DNA of 62,365 bases from a virus. The stretch's first letter is position 1; every line of letters starts with the position of its first letter. Positions 1-10,092 of this stretch are shown in pieces. Below the pieces are notes generated by a model. That model was not told where the DNA came from, ran no database searches, and worked only from the letters and a program-made list of their open reading frames with translations. A program made the translations under genes and the position numbers. Where the stretch lies: positions 1-62,365 of IMG/VR virus record IMGVR_UViG_3300034066_001502. One strand, given 5' to 3'.

Positions 1-3000
1 CCACATCATCACAATAAGAATATCTTGCTTGATTTGGATTTGGTGATAATGGAGATGTAAATGTGACATCATTATTAAAATTAAATGCGTATAAAGTACC
101 ATTAATCCAATTATTTGTGAACAGATGTCCCCACACGTTTCGACATGCGGCAAATGTTATTAATAAACGACTAACCCACTCGGTTAATAATTTAAAGTCT
201 GAGACTAATGATAAAAAAATTGTAGTTACAAAAGTATAACATCCCTTTGTTACCAGTTTCTGATTCCAAAAGGTATACCCACAAGGTCCGGTATAGTCAA
301 CAACTAACTCACCATTAACCTCTTTATAACAATCTAAATTAATCATCGCCCCACAGTTGAATGAGTCAATAACAGAACTAATAATTTGAGGTTCCGTCTC
401 ACCATCACTTAATGAGTCCGCAGTATTACCCGTTATACTTCCCGATTGTCCACCACCAACACCTTGAGCTTGCACTGAAGTACCATCATCACTAATCGAA
501 TATACTGAGAAATTAACATTGTTATGTAATGCAAAACTATTATTTAAATTATTTTGTAATGTAGTAGATGTAGGTAATCTATCTGACCTCATTATTATTT
601 TTCGAGCACCACCCAAATTATATGACATGTTAGCAATAGGGTATTTTGGTGCATAATAATATGAATTATAGTCGTAGGTTCCACCCATAGCTGCTGGTGT
701 GCTAAGACTTCTTACAAAAGTTTGACAATACATTCCAGACCCTCCTTCAATAATTTCATTATCGTAATATCCACGACTTACAGTGTTTGGAAAATTAGTG
801 TTTGGAACATTATAAGGATTTATGGGAGCGAGGTAGTTATATGTATTTGGGTCATATAAACCTGGTTGTGAATTAAATTCTCTAGCAAAGTAATTAATGT
901 TACCATCAACATTAACACCGTAAGTTGTGTCAGAATTAAAACCAGTATCTAAATTAGGAGTACCAACTTGAGGTGTGAACAACATACTACCATTATCTAA
1001 TGAAGAATAGTAAGTTTGTAAATTAGAATTAAATCCACTAAAAGCCGCGGGGCCAGTCGGACTCGGTTGATAATGGAAGGAATCAAAATATAAATTTTGG
1101 TTACTATAAGTATCGGTATCAAAATTATTTGTTAAATTATGTCTAATATTTTTAAAACCAGGTTTAATTGGTTGATTTAAATGATATTTAGGTGCCCCAC
1201 CAACACCACTAGTAACTTTTACTCTGTTAGTAAAACCCCATGTATTAGAAATTGAAGAAGCTGTCACAACATCACCATACAAAACACTGAGGTCGTATTC
1301 ACAATTACTTCTTGTAGAATACGGGTCAACCCCTCTAACTAAAAAAACAACAATTTGTTCATTAAATTCAGGGAAATAAGTACTAGGTTTTAATAGTGGA
1401 AATCCAGTGGGATAATTAATATTTAACTCATTTATCCAAAATCCTAAACTAAAAGGTTTACCATAAATTCTATTGAACTTCATATGGTTATCAATAAATC
1501 TATTGTTTAAACCATGATAAGTACCAAAACTTCCTGGTTGGTTACATATTGTCAAATAGTCGGAATAAGTCTGTGCGGTAATTACTTGGAAATACTCAAC
1601 ATCCATTGGGAATTTTGCGTACTGCACATCATCCTCAGCTTGTTGACTAGTATATGTTTTAGTCAATGCAGGGCCATTAGCATTGGCATAATCGGCATAT
1701 TGGACTGTAATATTACCAACATTTGAAGTACTACCTGGTTTATTATTAACCGTAGTACCTGTACTACTTGTAGTACCATAATCATTAATAGACGTAAACC
1801 CTGTTATATTAGGGTCAGTAGAGTTTGTAGGGTCTTGAAAAGTTATTAAATTACCCGGTAGAAAAGTGTCCGCCGAGCCAGGTTCTACCATAAGTACAAT
1901 AACATTATCTTGGTGAGTAACACCAATATCGTTAGGATTAAATGAAACGTTAATTATATTAACACCGCCACCAGGATTATTATTAATGTCGTTTCTGAAA
2001 AACTTTGCTTTAGTATTAAATAAATTTAATCTTTCCGCTTGAGTTAAACTTGTTGTAAACTCATAATCATTACCTTGATTACCCCCACCACCCGTCACTT
2101 TTTTAATTTGCGGTGTACGTGTTTGAGCTTTTAATGGATTATTTGCTTGGTTAGCGTTACCTAATGGTGTGCCCGCAAATAAACTTTCATAAACAAGGTT
2201 ATCCGTATTAAATGGTGAGGTCGCGTTATAGCTTGTTGAAAGTTCAAAGGGGGTTAAAACTGCGTTAATTCCGGCTTCTTGAGCGGTTTGTTGAGTACTA
2301 GCCACCGCAGATGGATACTGTGAAACGTCAATTGTGATTGCGTCTCCATCAGTACATTGACAGAATTCACAGTCGGGATATGATAAATTAGGGAGTCTTA
2401 AATTAGTAAATTTTTTATATAAATTTAACAGGAGGTCAACCGCTCTCTCAATATCACCACCATCAGGACAATCCAAATAATCTAAACTACCTAAGATGTT
2501 AATAATCCATATAATCCCATTAATAAGTGTACAGACAGTAATAACAATAAGAATAACGATTACCGCGATGATTGCTAATATAGGGCCAACAATCATTAAA
2601 AAAAAAGCTAAAATGTGTACTACTAGTAATAACACATATAATATCGGTCTAAACACAAACATCATTATTGTGAATAAGAGATAAAGTAAATCAAATCTAT
2701 AAACCGCATCATTTGTTGGAAACTTATTATTGTCGCTAGAACAGTTAACATCGCTATCTAAAATATCTTTTATCGCAATAATTCTCCAATTACCATACCC
2801 ATTTCTATATTGAGTAATTAATTGTGACACAGTATAAACCTTATTGTATTGAAACTCGTAAAATTTATCTTCACACCTAATCGCCTCATCAATCATTTGA
2901 TTACCCATGGATGTCCCCGTTAATCCATAATCCGCCCAATCTAAACTGAATGCGTATGACCTTTGCGCGGCGTCTCGATTTAAGATAGTTGCGGTATTAT

Positions 3001-4219
3001 TAGTAAGTGGGTCTACGTTAATATTTCCAGTTTTTCTCCACCCGTACTCTTTAATATTTGGAACTAAAAAATACCCCCTTTTAATAGGGTCAGCAGAAAC
3101 TGATGGTGATTGGTTCCATTTAACTTTAAATCGATACCTACCTTTTGTTGGGATACCATTTTTTGGGTCGTCTGAAATAACTTGTTCACCAAACTCATTA
3201 GTGATAACATAATCCAAGTTCATCGGCAAATCCACAAGCCAAGTACCATTTTCATCAATAACTTGTCCCCCTGATTCCAAATCAATTGTTTCTAATATAG
3301 GTCGTCCGTTAGAATCTTGAGCAATTGTGTGTCTAATTGCTAATATCTCACCAGGCCCCGCAACTAAAGAACAAAGTGCCCCTGAGGTTAAGGTTGGTTT
3401 ACAACTCTTCTTAACATACTGTTCTTCTATAGATGATACTAAAGAACCCATAAAAATCGCGGTAGGTGTAATGTTAATATTAAATTCTGCGGATAAATCA
3501 AAATCAGTTCTTGTAATACCTAAATTACAAATTTCAGGTTGACCCCATAATGGTTCAACTTCAAGGTTTCTAACGAAAGTAATGATTTGAGGTAATTCTC
3601 GTAAATTTGTAGATGATTTAAAGTTTGTTCCAGAAACTTGTGATTCTGTAGTAATCCCCATTCTAATTAAATCTTGTGGTGCTAAAGAGAACTCACCAAT
3701 ATCTGAAAGGTCAAGGTCAACAACAACCGTTTGAGCCCCTACAGGCACCCCAAATATCATATAATCCCCACTGTCATTAGTTATCGCATTATACTTATAG
3801 TACTTGTCGTAAACTTCAATAAGAGTTGGGTTGATTAACACATCTTCTCTTGTAAAGAAGGTCCCCGTAGGATTATGACCTGGATGTTGTTGTTTATAAG
3901 GTAATAGATTATATCTATACCCATCTTCATTTAAATCTGATAAAGTTTTGTAAGGATATAACTCAGAAATAACAGGGTCGTTTTCGTCCATACTGTCCAA
4001 AGGTATGAAAACAGATACTTTTGCGTTAGGAATACCAAAACCATTATTAATACTAACTCTACCAACAATAACTCCATAGTCGGAACACTGTCTTGTGTAA
4101 ATTTGGCTTTGTAATATTTTTAGAGAAAGAATCTCTAAATATTCAAACTCTTGGTCAATTAAAATCTTAATTGAACTATCAACACCAGGTTTGGTTCTTA
4201 TTCTATACGAGTTGGACAT
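1..4219 (-). CDS. Very large baseplate-region structural protein, partial (3' end beyond window)
   Basis: Reading the minus strand from an ATG at 4219 gives an uninterrupted frame of about 1406 codons that is still open at base 1, so the C-terminus is missing. The N-terminus (residues ~10-75) holds a motif series like GRVSINNGFGIPNAKVSVFI, which resembles a carboxypeptidase-regulatory/Ig-like beta domain. Residues ~510-577 (bases ~2490-2690) are a long run of Leu, Ile, Val and Phe, long enough for two or three membrane helices, which is unusual for a virion protein. The rest is rich in Asn, Thr, Tyr and Gly, typical of tail fibres or wedge proteins. It lies directly downstream of gp25 and gp6, the position of gene 7 in T4. 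I do not recognise the family; wedge/peripheral baseplate protein is an inference from position. Confidence 0.85.
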   Translation of the reverse strand, partial: MSNSYRIRTKPGVDSSIKILIDQEFEYLEILSLKILQSQIYTRQCSDYGVIVGRVSINNGFGIPNAKVSVFIPLDSMDENDPVISELYPYKTLSDLNEDGYRYNLLPYKQQHPGHNPTGTFFTREDVLINPTLIEVYDKYYKYNAITNDSGDYMIFGVPVGAQTVVVDLDLSDIGEFSLAPQDLIRMGITTESQVSGTNFKSSTNLRELPQIITFVRNLEVEPLWGQPEICNLGITRTDFDLSAEFNINITPTAIFMGSLVSSIEEQYVKKSCKPTLTSGALCSLVAGPGEILAIRHTIAQDSNGRPILETIDLESGGQVIDENGTWLVDLPMNLDYVITNEFGEQVISDDPKNGIPTKGRYRFKVKWNQSPSVSADPIKRGYFLVPNIKEYGWRKTGNINVDPLTNNTATILNRDAAQRSYAFSLDWADYGLTGTSMGNQMIDEAIRCEDKFYEFQYNKVYTVSQLITQYRNGYGNWRIIAIKDILDSDVNCSSDNNKFPTNDAVYRFDLLYLLFTIMMFVFRPILYVLLLVVHILAFFLMIVGPILAIIAVIVILIVITVCTLINGIIWIINILGSLDYLDCPDGGDIERAVDLLLNLYKKFTNLRLPNLSYPDCEFCQCTDGDAITIDVSQYPSAVASTQQTAQEAGINAVLTPFELSTSYNATSPFNTDNLVYESLFAGTPLGNANQANNPLKAQTRTPQIKKVTGGGGNQGNDYEFTTSLTQAERLNLFNTKAKFFRNDINNNPGGGVNIINVSFNPNDIGVTHQDNVIVLMVEPGSADTFLPGNLITFQDPTNSTDPNITGFTSINDYGTTSSTGTTVNNKPGSTSNVGNITVQYADYANANGPALTKTYTSQQAEDDVQYAKFPMDVEYFQVITAQTYSDYLTICNQPGSFGTYHGLNNRFIDNHMKFNRIYGKPFSLGFWINELNINYPTGFPLLKPSTYFPEFNEQIVVFLVRGVDPYSTRSNCEYDLSVLYGDVVTASSISNTWGFTNRVKVTSGVGGAPKYHLNQPIKPGFKNIRHNLTNNFDTDTYSNQNLYFDSFHYQPSPTGPAAFSGFNSNLQTYYSSLDNGSMLFTPQVGTPNLDTGFNSDTTYGVNVDGNINYFAREFNSQPGLYDPNTYNYLAPINPYNVPNTNFPNTVSRGYYDNEIIEGGSGMYCQTFVRSLSTPAAMGGTYDYNSYYYAPKYPIANMSYNLGGARKIIMRSDRLPTSTTLQNNLNNSFALHNNVNFSVYSISDDGTSVQAQGVGGGQSGSITGNTADSLSDGETEPQIISSVIDSFNCGAMINLDCYKEVNGELVVDYTGPCGYTFWNQKLVTKGCYTFVTTIFLSLVSDFKLLTEWVSRLLITFAACRNVWGHLFTNNWINGTLYAFNFNNDVTFTSPLSPNPNQARYSYCDDV

Positions 4220-4234
4220 ATTGGTCTTTTTTTG

Positions 4235-4241
4235 ATAAATA
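4235..4241 (-). promoter_or_regulatory. Putative late promoter element TATTTAT
   Basis: TATTTAT on the coding strand, 15 nt upstream of the ATG at 4219. It matches the element seen before many other structural genes in this window. Confidence 0.45.
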
Positions 4242-4262
4242 GTTTATATACTATTTTCAAAT

Positions 4263-4293
4263 GATAATTCATTTATTTTGAAAATAAATTATC
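4263..4293 (-). other. Inverted repeat between gp6-like gene and next gene
   Basis: GATAATT (4263-4269) is complementary to AATTATC (4287-4293), with a smaller inner palindrome at 4274-4286. It overlaps the stop codon of the gp6-like gene. There is no strong downstream T-tract, so it may be an mRNA-stabilising hairpin or weak terminator. Confidence 0.4.
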
Positions 4294-6130
4294 AAGAAAA
4301 ATTAACCGTTTTTAGATTTTTGACTCTGATGTTGATATCTTTGTTGGGATATCGGATTTGATAGGTCTGACTTGGTTCGGCAAAAATAGTGTCATCAACT
4401 AAACCAATCTGTTTCGTATTAGTGTCTATATAAGATTGTGATGTTTGTGATGAAGAATATTGACCACCAACCTTGTTAAAGAATAACATATCTGAAACCG
4501 CAATAACCCCGTTTTCACTTTGGACTAATCTTCTAAGGTCGGAAACATACACATTTTCCCCCATCTGTCTGTTACCAGGACTAAAGAACTCAGATACAAT
4601 AGTAATTATTTGAGAAATAACCGCTCCTTGGTTTTGACTATTATCTAATACCACATCAATAGTAACACCTAAATCAACAACATTAGCACTTTGAATAGAA
4701 ATGTAATCATTAATCATTCTATAGTTTGATAGGTAGTTAGCAACGTTATTTTTTAATGTGTTTGACACAATTTCAGTTAAATTACCAGATTCGTCATAAG
4801 ATAACATCTGAATTTTAATTTTATTATTTTCTTCGGTAATCGCAACTTTAGCAGGTGCCCCAAATTGTGACGGCATTGTTCTAATTATAGAATCGTAGTC
4901 ATTAACCGTTACGGCTCTATTTTGAGCGGCAAAGTTAAATGCCACTAAGTTTCTAACTTCTTCTGTTGTTGGGTAATTTGCCCCACCAATTGCCGCAACA
5001 ACGTTAGTACAACGTAATGAATTAACAACACTTGTATTAACTGATTCTGACGGACCATTAACAAAGAATGAAACTGTACCTATTTGATTAATAATATTAA
5101 CACCTAAATTAGTTCCTGTTCCACCACCAACTCGGTATTGTACAAATAAGGTGCTATTAGCTTTAAGAACACTACCTAAAGCAAAGTTATTTGAATATTT
5201 ATTTAAATCTAATGTGAACCCATTTTTTGCAAACTCCCTTAATTGTTCATCCGCAGATTGACTACCACCACCATATGTCATTTTAAAAAATCCTTCAGGT
5301 GTGTACTCAGTAATAAATTTATCATTTGTTTGGACGTACTTACCCACTTTAATTCCCGGATTATCAGAAACTTTTGTTGGGTCTTCAATAAATACTCTAT
5401 CTTCAACTAACGCTTTAACTTCATACCATCTATTGTTGGAACCTAAAAATTCTTGGGTAGTAGGAATATTAGCGTATTGCGTGCCATCTTTTAATAAAAC
5501 ACTTGTAACCCCTAATACATTTTTTTCAGGTAAAAATATTTCTAAAAATGGTTTAACATCAGACGATGTTATAACTCTTTTAAAAACTTTTGTAATACCA
5601 TTAACAACAGTTTCTCTTTTAACAATGGTATAATTAATTAATTTATTATTAGAATCAAAATTAGGTATTTTTAATCTATTAGGATAACCTTCGGCGTTTA
5701 TTGCTGATGTAAAGTCAATATCGTAAATTGTTTCAAAAACTTGACCAGCACCATTAGCTTGGGAACCTCTTCTTAAGATACCACAGTATCTTAAATCTTC
5801 CTTATCCCCAAATGCGGGTACCGTAATTGAAAAGTCAACTAATGAGACTGACGGTCTAAGCCCAGGAACTTTTAATCCGTAAGTTCTTGCAATATTAAAA
5901 ATTGATGACCTTTGTTGTGCATATTGTAATACAGTTTCCTGAACACTTCTATCAATGTTAAATTGTAAGTTGTCAGTTACAGCTGCGTTTAAGTCCAACA
6001 ATACTGAAAAAACTGAGGCGTCGTTAAAGTTATCAATAGTGTCAGGATAATAAGTTCTTGTAAAATTTATTAACTCAGTTCTAATTGATTGGAAGTCTCT
6101 AGTTGTGTATGATATTTTCTTGTTAGCCAT
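4292..6130 (-). CDS. 6: Baseplate wedge subunit, T4 gp6-like (baseplate J family)
   Basis: The 612-aa product is close to the length of T4 gp6 (about 660 aa). Its N-terminus begins with the pattern YTTRDFQSIRTELINF, then FNDASVFSVLLDLNA and an NFNIDR-like segment (FNIDRSVQETV), characteristic of gp6/baseplate J-like wedge proteins. A central region carries the typical NYPTTEEVRNLVAFNFAAQN segment followed by VNDYDSIIRTMP. In T4, gp6 dimers form the continuous inner ring of the baseplate. It follows gp25 by 6 nt in the same transcription unit, the same association as in most contractile tails. The ATG at 6130 fits the conserved N-terminus. Confidence 0.9.
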   Translation of the reverse strand: MANKKISYTTRDFQSIRTELINFTRTYYPDTIDNFNDASVFSVLLDLNAAVTDNLQFNIDRSVQETVLQYAQQRSSIFNIARTYGLKVPGLRPSVSLVDFSITVPAFGDKEDLRYCGILRRGSQANGAGQVFETIYDIDFTSAINAEGYPNRLKIPNFDSNNKLINYTIVKRETVVNGITKVFKRVITSSDVKPFLEIFLPEKNVLGVTSVLLKDGTQYANIPTTQEFLGSNNRWYEVKALVEDRVFIEDPTKVSDNPGIKVGKYVQTNDKFITEYTPEGFFKMTYGGGSQSADEQLREFAKNGFTLDLNKYSNNFALGSVLKANSTLFVQYRVGGGTGTNLGVNIINQIGTVSFFVNGPSESVNTSVVNSLRCTNVVAAIGGANYPTTEEVRNLVAFNFAAQNRAVTVNDYDSIIRTMPSQFGAPAKVAITEENNKIKIQMLSYDESGNLTEIVSNTLKNNVANYLSNYRMINDYISIQSANVVDLGVTIDVVLDNSQNQGAVISQIITIVSEFFSPGNRQMGENVYVSDLRRLVQSENGVIAVSDMLFFNKVGGQYSSSQTSQSYIDTNTKQIGLVDDTIFAEPSQTYQIRYPNKDINIRVKNLKTVNFS

Positions 6131-6136
6131 ATATCA

Positions 6137-6595
6137 TTAAATATTTATAATTACAAAATCTGAATTGTTAAAAGCATCATTAGTAATGATGTAATCAATT
6201 TTAACTCTTGCAGTATGTTCTAAAGTTCCAATATCAGAAACTCGGTAAACTCTTTCGTCGTTGTCGTTTATATAAGTACCTTTATTTTCCTCCCCTTCGG
6301 AAGCCGCACTTATGTCAATCTTAGTAATTGTTATTCCTGGAATATACTCTTCAACAGAGGCTCTAATCTCCGCTTCAATTTCTGAAAACGTAGGTCCATC
6401 TAAAGGTTCAAATATAAACTCATATAGTCTTGTACCAAAATCAGGTAAATAATATCGAGTACCTTTTCTAGTCAATAAAAGATGAATTAAATCAGTTCTG
6501 ATTTCTTCATCATTTACCTCAGAAAGGTCTAAATACTTACCATCATAAGAATCTCTAAAAGGAAAATTAATCCCATATGTAGTTCCATTTGCCAT
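6137..6595 (-). CDS. 25: Baseplate wedge protein, T4 gp25-like
   Basis: The 152-aa product carries the gp25 core: INFPFRDS near the start, then EIRTDLIHLLLTRKGTRYYLPDFGTRL and a C-terminal EEYIPGITITKIDI. The gp25 family (named for a lysozyme-like motif but structural) joins the sheath initiator to the wedge. An in-frame alternative start 57 nt upstream would begin inside the downstream arm of a terminator, so the internal ATG at 6595 (MANGTTYG) is chosen. A TATTTAT element sits only 4 nt upstream of this ATG. It is the first gene of the gp25-gp6-large protein unit. Confidence 0.9.
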   Translation of the reverse strand: MANGTTYGINFPFRDSYDGKYLDLSEVNDEEIRTDLIHLLLTRKGTRYYLPDFGTRLYEFIFEPLDGPTFSEIEAEIRASVEEYIPGITITKIDISAASEGEENKGTYINDNDERVYRVSDIGTLEHTARVKIDYIITNDAFNNSDFVIINI

Positions 6596-6599
6596 ATCA

Positions 6600-6606
6600 A
6601 TAAATA
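6600..6606 (-). promoter_or_regulatory. Putative late promoter element TATTTAT
   Basis: TATTTAT on the coding strand, 4 nt before the gp25 ATG and just beyond the nrdA terminator. If it is a -10 element, the gp25 mRNA would be nearly leaderless. Confidence 0.45.
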
Positions 6607-6646
6607 TAGTGTCGTGATTATTTCTTATAAATAGAGTAAAATAAAA

Positions 6647-6669
6647 AATCACGACAGTTTGCCGTGATT
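6647..6669 (-). terminator. Rho-independent terminator after nrdA
   Basis: Minus-strand RNA forms a 9-bp stem (6647-6655 with 6661-6669, including one G-U pair) and a 5-nt loop, followed by a T-rich tract (TTTTATTTTA). It closes the DNA-metabolism operon 25 nt after the nrdA stop and separates it from the gp25 unit. Confidence 0.85.
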
Positions 6670-6693
6670 AATGTTGTAATTTTCTATTTTATA

Positions 6694-9126
6694 TTAAGAC
6701 CCACATCCAAAACATTCAAATTCTGAATCCTTTGGTTTAATTGTTGGGTCAAAAGGTATAACATCCAATTTTGGTATTTGTTTTTCAATCTTTGGTTTTT
6801 CAACTTTAGAGATGTCCATAGCTAAATGTTTTGCTCCTGTAGAAATCGCCTTAGTTCTAACATAATAACAAAGAGTTTTTAATCCTTGTCTCCATCCATG
6901 AAAATGTGCCGAAGAAATTTTAGGTAATGTTGGTGCTGACATGTAGATATTCATTGATTGTGATTGGTCAATAAAAGGACCTCTATCCGCAGCCATATCA
7001 ATCAAATCTCTTTGGGAAATTTCCCATATAGTTTTGTACTTAGGAAGTAGATGTTCAATACGTTTAACTTTTTTATTGTAATTTTTGTCTTCAGGGTCTA
7101 AATAATGGTTAAAGTTAATCCCTTGAACTGAACCTTCATTCATAATTATTTCATTTTTTAAATCCTCAGACCAAATACCAATTTTTTCAAAATCATTGAT
7201 TAAATATTTATTTACAATCAAAATTTCTCCACCAACAACACGTCTATTAAACAAAGCTGAGTGAGCCGGTTCTGTCATTTCAAAAGACCCAGTGATTTTA
7301 GCTGAAGACGCAACAGGCATTTGTGCCGTAAATAAAGAGTTACATACCCCATATTTTTTAACGTCTTCTTTTAACGTGTCCCAATCCCAATAACCCGATA
7401 AACCTTCTTTTTTTAATCCCCACATATCAAATTGGAATTCTCCTTTAGACATTGGTGACCCCTCAAAGAATTTGTATGGTTGGTATTCTTCAGTTCTACA
7501 TAATTCATTACTTTCGCTGATAGCCGCATAATAGATAGTTTCAAAAATATCTTTATTCAATGACTTTGCTTCTTCAGAAGTAAAAATATAATCCATTAGA
7601 TAAAAGACATCCGCAAGACCTTGAGTTCCAATCGCAATTGCTCTTTGTTCAAGACCACCTTTACGTCCTTTTTCAGTGGAGTAGCTATTAATATCAACAA
7701 CTTTATTTAAAGCTCTAACAACTTTTCTAACCTCACTGTATAATAATCTAAAGTCAAATTTACCGTCAATAATGAAGTTCTTTAAAACCATAGAAGACAA
7801 GGTACAAATTGCGGTAGTATTCTCATCAGTAAATTGATAAATCTCGTTACACAAATTAGATTGTTTAATTACACCAATATTTTGGTGATTTGTTTTCTTA
7901 TTCGCATTATCTTTAGAACATAAATAAGGGACTCCAGTTTCAATCTGAGATTCAATAATTTTATTCCAAATATCTTGAGCCTTAACTTTTTTACCAAGAC
8001 CTTTGCTGACAGCTAATTTATAATTTTCTTCGTACTCATTTCCATAACACTCTTGTAATGGTTTAATATTATTTGAGATAATGTCGTTAGGGCAGAATAA
8101 ATACCAATCATCATTATTTTCAACCGCTCGCATGAAATTATCAGGAATCCAAAGTGCGGTAAATAAATCACGAGCTCTCATTTCTTCCGAACCTGTATTT
8201 TTCTTAATCTCTAATAAATCAATAATATCTTTATGCCAAGGTTCAATATAGATAGCAGCACTACCTGGTCTACGACCTTGTTGGTTAAAGAATCTAAGTG
8301 ACTCATTAACTATTTTTAAATATTTTAAAAGTCCACCCGCAAATCCTCCTGAACTTGAAATTCTACTTTCTTTACTTCTAATATTTGACATTGAAAGTCC
8401 GATACCTGCCGCGTCAGAGGAGTACGTTGAAATGTCACTCAATGTCCCTAATAAACCTTTGCGGGAATCGGAATTATTGTAATGTAATACACATGACGCT
8501 AACTGAGGTGTCTTTGTCCCCGCATTAATCATGATAGGTGTTGCTGGTGAAATCAATTGATTTGATAATGAATTGTAATATTCAACTGCCTCTTCAAATG
8601 TTTTAGTCACCCATAAGGCAACTCTCATATACATGTGTTGTGGTCTTTCAATAACCTTACCACTAGATAACTTTAACAAATACATTTCTTGTAATGAGCG
8701 CCAAGCAAAATAATCAAAATTATAATCATTCTCATGATTAATTATTTTATCAATATTTTCTGAACCATATTTTTCAATAGTTTTCATTAATATCTCATTA
8801 ACAATACCATTATTGTACAATTCTGTCATTGTTTCACTAAAACTATGATTAGTTTCTTTGTGATATGAAGATATTGCAACTGATGAAGCTAATCTTGAAT
8901 AATCGTGATGACTACCAGTATATGCCGCCGCAATTTCGTACACTAACTTATCTAACTCTTTTGTTGTTATACTACCCTCGGTAGGTACCGAAGTAATAAC
9001 TTTAATAAAAATTTCATCAGAATTAACATTTAACCCTTTAGCGGCTTTCTTAACTCTCTGATAAATTTTCTGAGGATTAAAGGACACCTCATCGCCCCCT
9101 CTTTTTTTAATTTTTAATGACATCAT
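6694..9126 (-). CDS. nrdA: Ribonucleoside-diphosphate reductase, alpha (large) subunit, class I
   Basis: The 810-aa product catalyses reduction of ribonucleotides to deoxyribonucleotides with NrdB. It begins with an ATP-cone-like segment (residues ~5-95). Catalytic features are visible: a Cys in the QLASCVLH motif, NLCNEIYQF with the Asn-Leu-Cys-x-Glu active-site signature, the partner Cys in AICTLSSMV, the MPVASSAKITGSFEM phosphate-binding loop, and the Tyr pair in TLCYYVRTKA used for radical transfer. The C-terminus ends CFGCGS, the redox Cys pair reloaded by thioredoxin/glutaredoxin. The gene lies 10 nt after nrdB and is followed by a terminator. There are two adjacent ATG codons (9126 and 9123). 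No intein or intron is seen. Confidence 0.96.
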   Translation of the reverse strand: MMSLKIKKRGGDEVSFNPQKIYQRVKKAAKGLNVNSDEIFIKVITSVPTEGSITTKELDKLVYEIAAAYTGSHHDYSRLASSVAISSYHKETNHSFSETMTELYNNGIVNEILMKTIEKYGSENIDKIINHENDYNFDYFAWRSLQEMYLLKLSSGKVIERPQHMYMRVALWVTKTFEEAVEYYNSLSNQLISPATPIMINAGTKTPQLASCVLHYNNSDSRKGLLGTLSDISTYSSDAAGIGLSMSNIRSKESRISSSGGFAGGLLKYLKIVNESLRFFNQQGRRPGSAAIYIEPWHKDIIDLLEIKKNTGSEEMRARDLFTALWIPDNFMRAVENNDDWYLFCPNDIISNNIKPLQECYGNEYEENYKLAVSKGLGKKVKAQDIWNKIIESQIETGVPYLCSKDNANKKTNHQNIGVIKQSNLCNEIYQFTDENTTAICTLSSMVLKNFIIDGKFDFRLLYSEVRKVVRALNKVVDINSYSTEKGRKGGLEQRAIAIGTQGLADVFYLMDYIFTSEEAKSLNKDIFETIYYAAISESNELCRTEEYQPYKFFEGSPMSKGEFQFDMWGLKKEGLSGYWDWDTLKEDVKKYGVCNSLFTAQMPVASSAKITGSFEMTEPAHSALFNRRVVGGEILIVNKYLINDFEKIGIWSEDLKNEIIMNEGSVQGINFNHYLDPEDKNYNKKVKRIEHLLPKYKTIWEISQRDLIDMAADRGPFIDQSQSMNIYMSAPTLPKISSAHFHGWRQGLKTLCYYVRTKAISTGAKHLAMDISKVEKPKIEKQIPKLDVIPFDPTIKPKDSEFECFGCGS

Positions 9127-9136
9127 ATATTTTTAT

Positions 9137-10084
9137 TTAAAAATCATCCGTAAATGACAATGTTTCGTTCAATTTAGCTTTTTGGTATTCCATAGTCCTT
9201 GATTCAAAAAAATTACCTTTTGTTTCTACCGCAATTTGTTCCATAAATTTAAATGGTTGGTCCACATTAAATTCTTTTTTACATCCAAGTTTAAGTAATA
9301 AACCATCAGTAACAAATTCAAGATATTGTTTCATTAAATTTGAATTCATCCCAATTAAAGATATTGGTAATGACTCAATAATGAATTCTTTTTCAATCTC
9401 TAATGCGGATAATAAAATTTCTCTAATTCTTTTCTCACTTGGTTTGTTTTCAATGTGATTATTTAATAAATGAATTGCAAAGTCACAGTGTAAGTTCTCA
9501 TCTTTGAAAATCAAAGTGTTTGCATTACATAGTCCTTGTAAAATACCTCGAGACTTTAACCAAAAAATAGCACAGAACGAACCTGAAAAAAAGATACCTT
9601 CAACCGCCGCAAAAGCAATTAATCTTTCTTCAAATGTTGAGTTCTCTATCCAATTTAAAGCCCATTTTGCCTTTTTTTGTACCGCAGGTAATCTATCAAT
9701 AGCGTGAAAGCATTCATCTTTTTCTTGTGGGTTTGACACATAGGTATCAATAAGTAATGAATACATTAAAGAGTGAATATTTTCTGCCATTAACTGAAAT
9801 CCGTAAAAGAATTTTGCTTCAGGGTATTGGACTTCTTTTAAGAAGTTTTCTGCCAAATTTTCATTAACAATACCATCGGATGCCGCAAAGAATGATAAGA
9901 CGTTTTTTACGAAAAATCTCTCATTATCTGATAAGTTTTCCCAATCTCTAATATCATTTGATAAATCAACCTCTTCCGCAGTCCAGAAAGCCGCTTGATG
10001 TTGTTTGTAATATTCCCAAATATCATTGTGCTCGATTGGGAAAATAACGAATCTATTTGGATTCTCTATTAAAATTTTTTCCAT
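9137..10084 (-). CDS. nrdB: Ribonucleoside-diphosphate reductase, beta (small) subunit
   Basis: The 315-aa ferritin-like di-iron protein generates the tyrosyl radical for NrdA. Metal-ligand signatures are visible: a Glu in [18 protein letters not shown] (the EAxxFYxFQxxxExxH pattern), a second-helix Glu in [12 protein letters not shown], and DENLHCDF (DExxHxxF). The likely radical Tyr follows in [10 protein letters not shown]. The C-terminus (SFTDDF) ends in the acidic/aromatic type of tail that docks to NrdA. It lies between the helicase and nrdA with 8-10 nt gaps, so the three are co-transcribed. Confidence 0.96.
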   Translation of the reverse strand: MEKILIENPNRFVIFPIEHNDIWEYYKQHQAAFWTAEEVDLSNDIRDWENLSDNERFFVKNVLSFFAASDGIVNENLAENFLKEVQYPEAKFFYGFQLMAENIHSLMYSLLIDTYVSNPQEKDECFHAIDRLPAVQKKAKWALNWIENSTFEERLIAFAAVEGIFFSGSFCAIFWLKSRGILQGLCNANTLIFKDENLHCDFAIHLLNNHIENKPSEKRIREILLSALEIEKEFIIESLPISLIGMNSNLMKQYLEFVTDGLLLKLGCKKEFNVDQPFKFMEQIAVETKGNFFESRTMEYQKAKLNETLSFTDDF

Positions 10085-10092
10085 GTTTTTTT

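Noticed and set aside
5301-5633. Plus-strand 110-aa frame inside the gp6-like gene
   Set aside because: Antisense to a recognised conserved gene, with no start signal or domain.
6596-6652. Longer start of the gp25-like gene at 6652
   Set aside because: It would begin inside the nrdA terminator and adds a hydrophobic, family-unlike leader. ATG 6595 fits gp25 homologues.
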